Positions 56,277 to 64,000 of a stretch of 64,000 nucleotides of DNA are shown piece by piece. The stretch is from Haplosporangium gracile (Eukaryota; Mortierellomycota; Mortierellomycetes; Mortierellales; Mortierellaceae): assembly GCA_015499985.1 (NCBI GenBank), contig JAAAUF010000035.1, positions 1 to 64,000 on the forward strand, written 5' to 3'. The notes under the pieces are model-generated. The model did no database searches, was not told the DNA's origin, and saw only the letters and a program-made list of their open reading frames with translations. Position 1 is the first letter of the stretch. Every line of letters starts with the position of its first letter. The translations under genes and the position numbers were made by a program.

Positions 56277-59200
56277 ATGACTGAGTCATCCAACCTCGAG
56301 CATCAATCCCCACACGGCGAACTACGGACAGCCTTTTACAATCCCTATGATATCAAGCGTCGTCGGCGAACCTCCCGCAGTCAGTTCAAAACCCTGGAAA
56401 AGGCTTTCATCGAAAATCCCAAGCCCAATGCCAGCACACGCCAACAGCTTGCCCAGCGGCTATCGATGACCCCTCGCGGAATTCAAGTATGGTTCCAGAA
56501 TAGGCGAGCCAAGAAGAAGCAGGCCAATACGGCCGTGCACCAAGCGAACCCTAACCCCAGCACGGATGAACAGCAAATAGAGGACGATCTCGGGCCAGAG
56601 GGTGACTCACTTCTTGTCTCTGACAAGTCTGGGCCCACCGAAGGCTATTCTCCTAGTTATGCTCCACCATCTCTCACGGTCGAGAGTTCTAAAGCCCTTA
56701 GTGAACCACCAACAACAAAGAAGGCCCAGGCAACACGATCGGACAGTGTGATGTCCGACTTTTCTTCTTCATCCGTCCTATCTATTGAGGCGCTAGCTGT
56801 CGAGACAGATATAATTCAGTCTCAAGGCCTTTCCGACGATAACAGATCCATGCTCGATCCAGAAACGTGGGGTCGTTCGCAGACATGGAGTAGTGCGGGT
56901 ACGCGCAACCCATCGACCAATCTCCAGTCGCGCCCTGCTCCTTTTGTTGACCTGTCCAGCTCATCTTCGCTCTCCGGCCTGGGACCAGCCGCTCCACAGC
57001 TCATTGACCGACCCAGGTTTGTGGACACACCGGTTGTAACTCGACATGACTGGGCGCCTGATAGACTTCAAAAGAGTCAAGGTATGGTTTATAGTTTTCT
57101 CACGCCACTTCGTCAAAGTTAAAGCTATCAGCTTTTGCCTTTTTCTTGTTTGTTTGTATTCAATACCTTATTCTTATTCATGGTCTTGGTCTGATGATTG
57201 CTATTCTTCTTCTTTCACTTAATGCCTCACAACGGCAGACTCGTCAAGAAGGCGAAACTTAAAGACAATAGCCTTCCAAGGATTACCACCAACCGTTCCG
57301 ACAATACCGAATGTCCACCGGCGACTTTCCACTCTGAGTCTTTTGCGAAGAATGTCTATGCCGGCCCTCATCCAAGTAAGCAGCGACCAAGAGGGGAGCA
57401 TTTGGAGCGGCCAGCACCCGAGCCCATCTACGGACGACCTTCGGCAATCGTTACCCCATCAACGGCCACATCCATACTCAGTCAACAACGCCAACACCAG
57501 TTCCATCACCAGCAACAATAACGCGCCACCATCGCCCTTTCTTCCATCTCTTCCTCCTCAGCCTCTACTTTCAAAGACAACACCATCCATTGTTGCCCCG
57601 ACAGCAACAACAATGACGACAGCGGCAGCGACCATAGCAGCCATGGGCGGGACCCATTTATCGTCAACAGTGCATGGGCACATGGGGTTTGTGAGAGACA
57701 CTCATGGACATGCGCGCATTTATCCACTCTCGCGTAGGGTTTCGATTCATGAGACTAGCTTCTTTTCGTCCCACCATGGCTCGAAGCACAAGGCTGTGCA
57801 CTCCCTGGATGGCCTGGGCTCGACCTCGACTTTGGATGGAGTCAATCAGACAGAGTCTATCGTGCCGCCAATAGAAGTTCAGAGCAAGAGGAAAAAAAGT
57901 GTTAGCAAGCACTTTCGTCCCTCAGGAGGATCACCCATGGCCGGCATTCATGTTTTCGACACCTCGGGAGGCATAGTTCATGGAGACACGCCATCGTCTT
58001 TTTCCGAGTCTCCCACATCTGTCAATGTCCCTTCGTTCACATTCTCGTCACCAGAGCAACAGCCAAGGATTGCTGACAATCAGGTCTCCAGACACACTAC
58101 TTCGATGACGAACCCTTACACCTTCATTGAGGGTCAAAAAGCTTTGGATTCTGGAACCAGAGTTGTGCGGGCGGGAGGCGTTGGTGTGGCCCAGCAGTCG
58201 CCGCTGAAAGTCCACACAGTCAGCATAGTGGGACCTTCTACAACAATCAACCATGGTGGCAACTTCAGCACCAGTGCTGCATCATCCACACAACAAACAT
58301 CGAGCCCAATTACAAGTTCTACGGGAGGTCTTTCATCGGCTAAACAGTCTCATATCCTGGCTGGCCAGGGTATGACGCTGGCGCAGAGCTTTATGGCCAC
58401 AACTGACGAAGCGAGTCCTTTTGGGTCCTTGGATCCGAGAAAGGGCCATAGACGATCGTCCTTGAAGACCACCCCCAAGAACAAGAGTCAGTCGGGAGTA
58501 CGTGTCCAGTTTGACATTCAACATTCCCCGACAGGACCAAGCGTTTCGGCCTCTGGTAGTCAGGATTCTTTGGCGCCACCAATACAGTCGGGAAGCTGCA
58601 CGACCACAGAAAATATCTATCAGAACGCTTGGACAGATATAACGATGCAACAGCGGCCACCGACAGGCGACATTTCAGTGGCGAAACTTGCAGAAAGCCC
58701 TCCGATGGCTTTGCTCAACCCTGTAGTTCATAAGCATTCATCGTCTCCTCATCCCCCGGATGCTTCTGGTCACTCATGGCGGTCGACTGCCCTTCCAGCA
58801 TCCTCCTTGGCTTTATCAGCCGAATTGGGACCCTCGAGCCAAGACGGCATTGTTTACTGGCCGACGGCGACAGACTTGAATCAAGCAAGGTGCTCAGGCC
58901 CAGACTCTCCCACATTGGATTCAACGCTTCTTCAGGCTGCCCAGCAAGCTCGGCGCAACTCTTGCCCTCCTGGGTTTATTGAGTGTTTCAGCAGAGGACT
59001 CCAGATCATTCCCGACCCTTCAGCTTTGAGCAGCCAATCTCCTGTCAAACAAGGAGACATTGCCGTTTTACGACTTCAGCAAGAATTTGAGTATCGCTTG
59101 CAACTACAACAACAACAGCAACAGTTTCAGCAGCAGCAATTTCAGCTTCAACTCCAACACCAGCGTCAGCAGCAACAACAACTTCAGCAACAGCAGTATC

Positions 59201-61583
59201 AACAGCAGTTTTTCTTTTCTGTTCGGGAGCTTCAGCCTTCCACCACAGGATCATCTTCATCTTCCACAATCATGGTTCCTAAGACGAATGTGAATCCTTT
59301 CACTCGGCAAGAGCAGCCTTTCGGGATTGTCTTTCCGGAAGGTCACGTTGTAGAGCAGCGAGAGCAAGGCTTTGGCTTGTCGCTGCCCACAGACTCTCTT
59401 GACGCCCCTGATCACGAGACAAAAGCATCGGACATGGATACTCAGGAGCTGAAAAGTGCATATCTATCGGCATCTGCACACCGCCATTCTCTCACCGACC
59501 CCTACTACCTCCCTCAGTTGCAGACTCCTAGGCTCTTGGCCCAGCAACAGCATCAGATTGGACAAACGCCGTGGTCACGTACACGGGCAGCCTACAGGGT
59601 TCGACCAGCGCGGTCGCGCCTGTCTCTTCCTGTAACACTGCAAGACGTACGTGCCAAGCTATCGTTGTGAGATAGGTAAATGAATACAATGAACGAAGGT
59701 ATCAAAGACTAACAACTCAGCATCTGTTCTTTTTCTCTTGCTAGACGTTTGGAAGACGCTATTCTGAACCTTACAGTATTTCCAAGGATCTCTCTGGTGC
59801 ATTAGCACAACAAAGTGTTGCCCCTTTGTTTGATGGAGATGAACTGTCTTACTCCTCTCCCAACGCCAGCCTGTACCACTGGCAGTCTGACCATGAGACA
59901 ACTCTGAGCGCTACCTTTGCAATCGACCCTAATCTGGCACCCAAAACTGAGGACATGCCTCTCTCAACATCACTCCATCCACTCGATGCCTTAGCGAGCA
60001 GGGCCTCGGACATTGACCAATCATCTTTGCCTCTTCCAGCATATGCATCCTCTTCCCACATGACGACCGCACCAACTCTTGACCAACACATGCCAGTCTA
60101 CTCTATCCCAACTGCCATGACGGCCTCTCCCGCGTCATCGATATCATCGTCTCCTTCTCCTTCTTCCTCACCAGTCGTAAGTAGAGACATCAGAGAGTTT
60201 CCTTTTGGGAATGCCACGTCGTCTTCTCCTATGAGCGATAGTGGATCAGCGACGCATGGTGGCCCGAGCCCTCCTGTGTGGGGAACACCCTCCACTGTAG
60301 CGATGGCCGTTACGCTTAGCCCATCCATGGAAGCGCCGCTATTGATGCGTGCCCACAGTTTGGACTCGCTGATGTTGCAACCAAGCAGTATGCGCGAGAG
60401 CCCAACTATGCTGATAGACACAAACACATCGCTTGCCTCCCCTCGAAGGCACTCCCAAGGCCCATCGTCGTCTCTCTTAGCTGAACAAGGACCTCAGACA
60501 TATTCTCCGCTTTCCCCGCAACTTGTTCGACAGGATTTTTTGCAAACACAATTATCCTACTTTCCGTCACCAGTCTTTCCTCCTCCTCCTTCAACTTCCT
60601 CGTCAACCGCATTAAAAAATCCACTTAGCGTACACCCGCTTGAACAGCATGGCCAACAACACCAACCGCAACAACAGAGACAACAGAGACAACAGCAACA
60701 CCAGCAACAAAAGCACACCTTGCAGCAAAGCCAAGCCTGGAACGCGACACTCCCTATCATCTTTCAATCACTACAGCCAGTGTCTCCTCACTCGATTCAG
60801 CGCCAGCAGAGCGACACATTAAGCCATGGACCCCCCACGACTGCAATGCCTCACGAAGGGTTGGAACAAAACATCAACTGGGATCAGAGCCTTGCAGCGA
60901 TGAACCACTTTGGGATAGTACAGCAGAAGTTACCCCTTGCCCGTCAACAACAACAACAGCAACAGCAGCAACAACAAGAGACCCAACAGCTGCTTCATCT
61001 GCAATCTCAATCGACGTACCAACAGATGCACCTTCAACAGCAGCAGCAACTACAGCAGCAACTACAGCAACAACAACTTGAGCAACAGCAGCAAACACCA
61101 CATCCACTTCCGCATATGCAAGCGTCACCATTGCAACAACACCAGCATCAACAACCGCTACAAGTGAATCCGCCGTCAACCTTGCCACCACCACAACTTC
61201 TGACCCCGAACCTACTTAGTGGGTCGCCAGTTTGCTCTTCTGCACCCGAACCAACGCCGACCTTTTTGAATTTCAAGGATGCCAAAGCCTTTGAGGAGTA
61301 CAAGCACCAGCAATTTATTCTTGAGCATCAGCGTCTTCAGCAGCGACAAGAGCTTGAGTTTCTGAATGACCAAAGGGAGGCTAAGTTAGACCAGGAGAAC
61401 ACGGGGAGTCAGGGTAGCATTGCAGCTCTTCAAGGAGAACTTCAACAGAAACCCAACCGTTCCTCAAGTTATGATGACAAGTTTACAAGCATGGATCGGG
61501 TGAGTGGTCATGTTGCGATTGCAACTGCCCTAGTTCCTTCACCGCCGTCGTCACCATCTCCGTCAGCCTTGAGCGAGCTTTGA
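56277..61583 (+). CDS. Large homeodomain transcription factor with poly-Gln C-terminus
   Basis: Three exons, 56277-57081, 57239-59646 and 59745-61583, phases closing; 1,683 residues. The homeodomain is at about 28-82: KRRRRTSRSQFKTLEKAFIE, then STRQQLAQRLSMTPRGIQ and VWFQNRRAKKKQ, a typical third helix. The spacing is the standard 60-residue kind, not TALE. The rest is Ser/Thr/Pro-rich and disordered, with Gln-rich blocks near 59090-59215 and 60640-61180 and one less repetitive stretch (RRRNLKTIAFQGLPPTVPTI, then LSTLSLLRRMSMPALIQVSS). The C-terminal helix KDAKAFEEYKHQQFILEHQR may dimerise. It resembles fungal Pho2/Yox-like homeodomain regulators only in the domain itself. Nuclear; targets unknown. 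A long CT-rich upstream region implies a complex promoter. Confidence 0.9.
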
Positions 61584-63429
61584 GATTGCCGAATCCTTTT
61601 TTTTTCTTTTTTTCTCTCTCTTTTTTTTTTTTTTTTGAATTTCTTGAATTTTTTCCAGGTCCGAAATAAAAGCTGGAAAACCGTTTGGACCGTTGAGATC
61701 CCATGGAGCTTCTTTTTTCATTTTCACAAAAATGCAGCAGTCGCGTTCATGGGGACGCGTTTTGTTTTGAGTGTTTATCAGCCAAGCCACATTTCGCATA
61801 TGTATTTAACTAACGCTCTTGAGAAAATTTTTCTTTTTTTTCTTCCCTTCTTTTCCCTTAACCCTTTCCCTTCCTATACACTCCCACATATCGATCTTCC
61901 CTACTCTCACGAATGGTAAGCAATCCAATCCAAACTCAATACCTCCATCCGCAATCCTGCACACTCCTATATCTCTCACACACTTGTTTGTTTCGTTTGT
62001 ACGGATGATGTTTTTAAACAACGAATTTCTTCAACTGAAAGACCATGTTGAGTATTCTTCACAGAGCTTTTTAACCCTGACCCACATACAAACAAAAACA
62101 AGCATTTCAATGAGAGATCCAATTCCTTTTCATTTCTTTGATTGTAACCAATTCATTGCTCTATCGTTGGGGCGCATGTATGAGAAAAGATTTTAACGAT
62201 TTTTTTGTTTCTTTTTCTATCTTTTTCAGGTTGATCTCGACTGCCTCTGTTGCTGAGGTGTCTTGTTGACTACGACTGACGAGCGAGGATGATTCCGGCA
62301 AGCAATTGCAGTTATATATATATCAATGGATAATCAATGGCGGGCGTTTGCTGCTAAGAGGGTATTAAGAGGTGCAATTCAGCCAAAAACAAAACGAGAC
62401 GGTGGAAACAACGGCGCGACAACGACAATGAAGAGAATAATTCCAAGATGATGTTACTCTTTTGCTATTCTGGCACCTCTTATCTCAAGGGCGACCCCGT
62501 TGAAGTTCACGCTTCTTCCGCGTCGTTTCTAATGTTCACAACCTTGACTAGCTGATTGGACACCATTCTCTTTATTTGCATTGTCGATGTGGGTTTGGTT
62601 CTCTTCGAAAATTCTCATTGTTTTAACTGGTGGAAAGAGTGGATGGGTGTAATTTTGCAAAAAAAATAAATAAAAAACAATTGAATAAAAAACTTGTGCA
62701 ATTACTTTTGTGAGTGATGATTTTAAGATCCAGGTATCTATACTTGTTTTGTGAACCAAGAACATAACGACTAGAAATCTTTTCGTGGCCGGGGTGGCCG
62801 ATTTGGGACCTAATTACTTTTTCGTCGCAGTGTTACTCAATCTTCTGAAGTTTATCTCCTGGACCTCATTATGTCAGTGGGATATGGTTTCGGCACCCAA
62901 AGAACTCGTTGAGGAATAGAGCGCAGATTACACTCCCTTTGATTTTAATCCGCCAATCCCGCATACCCGCTCCTTCCATCAAGAGCCTGGATCATGTAAT
63001 TCATTTCCTTTTGGTTAAGCTAATCTGTCTCGCACAGCTCCTCCTTATCTATTCACACTCTCTTGTCCTATTTCTTTTTGTGCACTTCACTTTTGTTTTT
63101 TCTTTTCACCATCATCTTCAATCGGCCTTTATTGAGATGAAAACTACAAAATAAAGAAATGAAAAAAATAGCCCATTCTGTTAGTGGTATCCATGTACTC
63201 GAGCAAATAAGTATGAGAGACACAAACCTCGAAAAAATGGTTTCTGAATTCTAGTTCAAGACGTTGTCAATTGCTGCGCACATTTTCTTTTCTTGAAATG
63301 CACAAAGTCAAGTTTGTTGATCCAGTAAGAAAAAACATACGCCTTTCATTTTCGACACATTGTGGCAAATTTGTACCACAGGTGGAAATGCATTCAATAG
63401 TACTCAGCACACTTTCATTCATAAAAAAA
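61584..63429. other. Intergenic region right of the homeodomain gene
   Basis: 3' UTR of the homeodomain gene, then AT-rich unremarkable sequence. No ORF, tRNA or repeat could be supported. Confidence 0.5.
61665..61670 (+). terminator. Polyadenylation signal of the homeodomain gene
   Basis: AATAAA, 82 nt after the stop, following a T-rich tract. Confidence 0.55.
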
Positions 63430-63959
63430 AAGGAATAAAAAATGCGACATTGGTGTCTGCAATGTACTGGGTGATTCGGATTAGGTATTCATCCTGACAC
63501 GCCTTAGGGTCCTTGTCCCTGCAGACATTGGGCACCATAGACCTCGCTTATTTTTTCTCGATTTTTCATACACCTCTTTGCCTTCTTCAGCTCGATTCGC
63601 CGACAACAGACAACGCATCGCCCAATTCGGTGAAAGCAAAACACATAACGCTTGGGCGTCAGACTTTCGTCCATGTCCGATACAGTTGTGTATTGACCGT
63701 GCTCCCGTCTCATCCTCCGTGCCGTACGTTGCCCCTGATACGGGACCCGGATTCCGTTCCTGCATTGCCTATCATCATCGACGTTATCACTTATGAAAGG
63801 AGGATAAGACATGAGATGTGGCGATATGACATGGGCGCTCCTGAGTTCTTTAAGTGTTGACGGATTCGCACAGGTTATACCATGAGTCAATTCGAGATAC
63901 AGGCATTCTTGCAACATCGAGATGGATTGACATGTTGTCTGCTTCCGTTCCAATATCAA
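63430..63959 (-). mobile_element. Possible decayed piggyBac-like transposase C-terminal fragment
   Basis: A minus-strand frame contains YVFCFHRIGRCVVCCRRIEL then KKAKRC and EVYGAQC. This has the spacing of the Cys-rich C-terminal zinc domain of piggyBac-type (DDE_Tnp_1_7) transposases, which often read CVVCRRxxxKKxxxxC. After a frame change the sequence continues as VCRDKDPKACQDEYLIR, which would complete the Cys pairs. There is no intact ORF, no inverted repeat was found inside the window, and any remaining part lies beyond the right edge. Identification rests on a short pattern only. Confidence 0.3.
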
Positions 63960-64000
63960 CGTCAGCCAATCGATCGTAGGCTAGCAACTTAAAAAAAAAG

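Noticed and set aside
1..64000. tRNA, rRNA and snoRNA genes
   Set aside because: Read for T-loop (GGTTCRA), rRNA blocks and C/D box pairs; no convincing match found by eye. A covariance-model scan would be decisive.

Overview
The window is nuclear DNA from a filamentous fungus. Genes are split by short GT-AG introns, mostly 50-300 bp and often with CTAAC or CTRAY branch motifs. Intergenic DNA is rich in CT/GA and A/T tracts, and many regulatory proteins carry long poly-Gln/Asn/His runs. A FAR1-type (WRKY-GCM1 fold) DNA-binding protein, a GRIP golgin, NECAP and a peroxisomal acyl-CoA dehydrogenase together suggest an early-diverging lineage, probably Mucoromycota/Mortierellomycotina. That placement is inference from gene style and family content. 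Two runs of N (16834-16995 and 50604-50613) show it is a draft assembly. No tRNA, rRNA, CRISPR or intact transposon was seen.

Layout, left to right. 1-2500 (+): 3' part of an unrecognised coiled-coil single-pass membrane protein. 3464-6719 (-): ERT1/AcuK-type zinc-cluster PAS regulator of gluconeogenesis. 8022-8966 (-): unresolved low-complexity gene. 11394-13415 (-): Gln-rich protein ending in a CaaX box. 16123-18678 (+): GNAT acetyltransferase with SCP2-like C-terminus, one exon lost in a gap. 18961-22535 (-): FAR1-type transcription factor with a (Gln-Ala)n tract. 23530-26453 (-): Tup1 corepressor. 27964-29925 (-): RING protein. 30034-32249 (-): tetraspanin-like protein using a GC-AG intron. 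33101-33826 (-) and 33896-37065 (+): a tight head-to-head pair, the second a GRIP golgin. 37315-37993 (-): cytochrome c oxidase subunit VIIa. 38169-38666 (-): small membrane protein. 40510-41461 (+): NECAP. 41595-44291 (-): AidB-like acyl-CoA dehydrogenase ending in SKL. 47708-50546 (+): PKA catalytic subunit with a ~510-residue N-terminal extension. 56277-61583 (+): very large homeodomain protein. 63430-63959 (-): possible decayed transposase fragment.

Several genes fall in the same broad physiology. ERT1/AcuK, Tup1 and PKA act in glucose signalling and repression in fungi, and the SKL-tailed acyl-CoA dehydrogenase would feed peroxisomal fat breakdown. Membrane-traffic genes (GRIP golgin, NECAP, tetraspanin) form a second theme. 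Nothing in the sequence shows co-regulation, so this may be coincidence.

Exon boundaries were placed by hand from splice consensus and reading-frame continuity. Where the phases close exactly (ERT1, TUP1, golgin, NECAP, ACAD, PKA, COX7A) the models are strong. The tetraspanin 5' exons, the 8022-8966 locus and the 33101-33826 gene are weaker.
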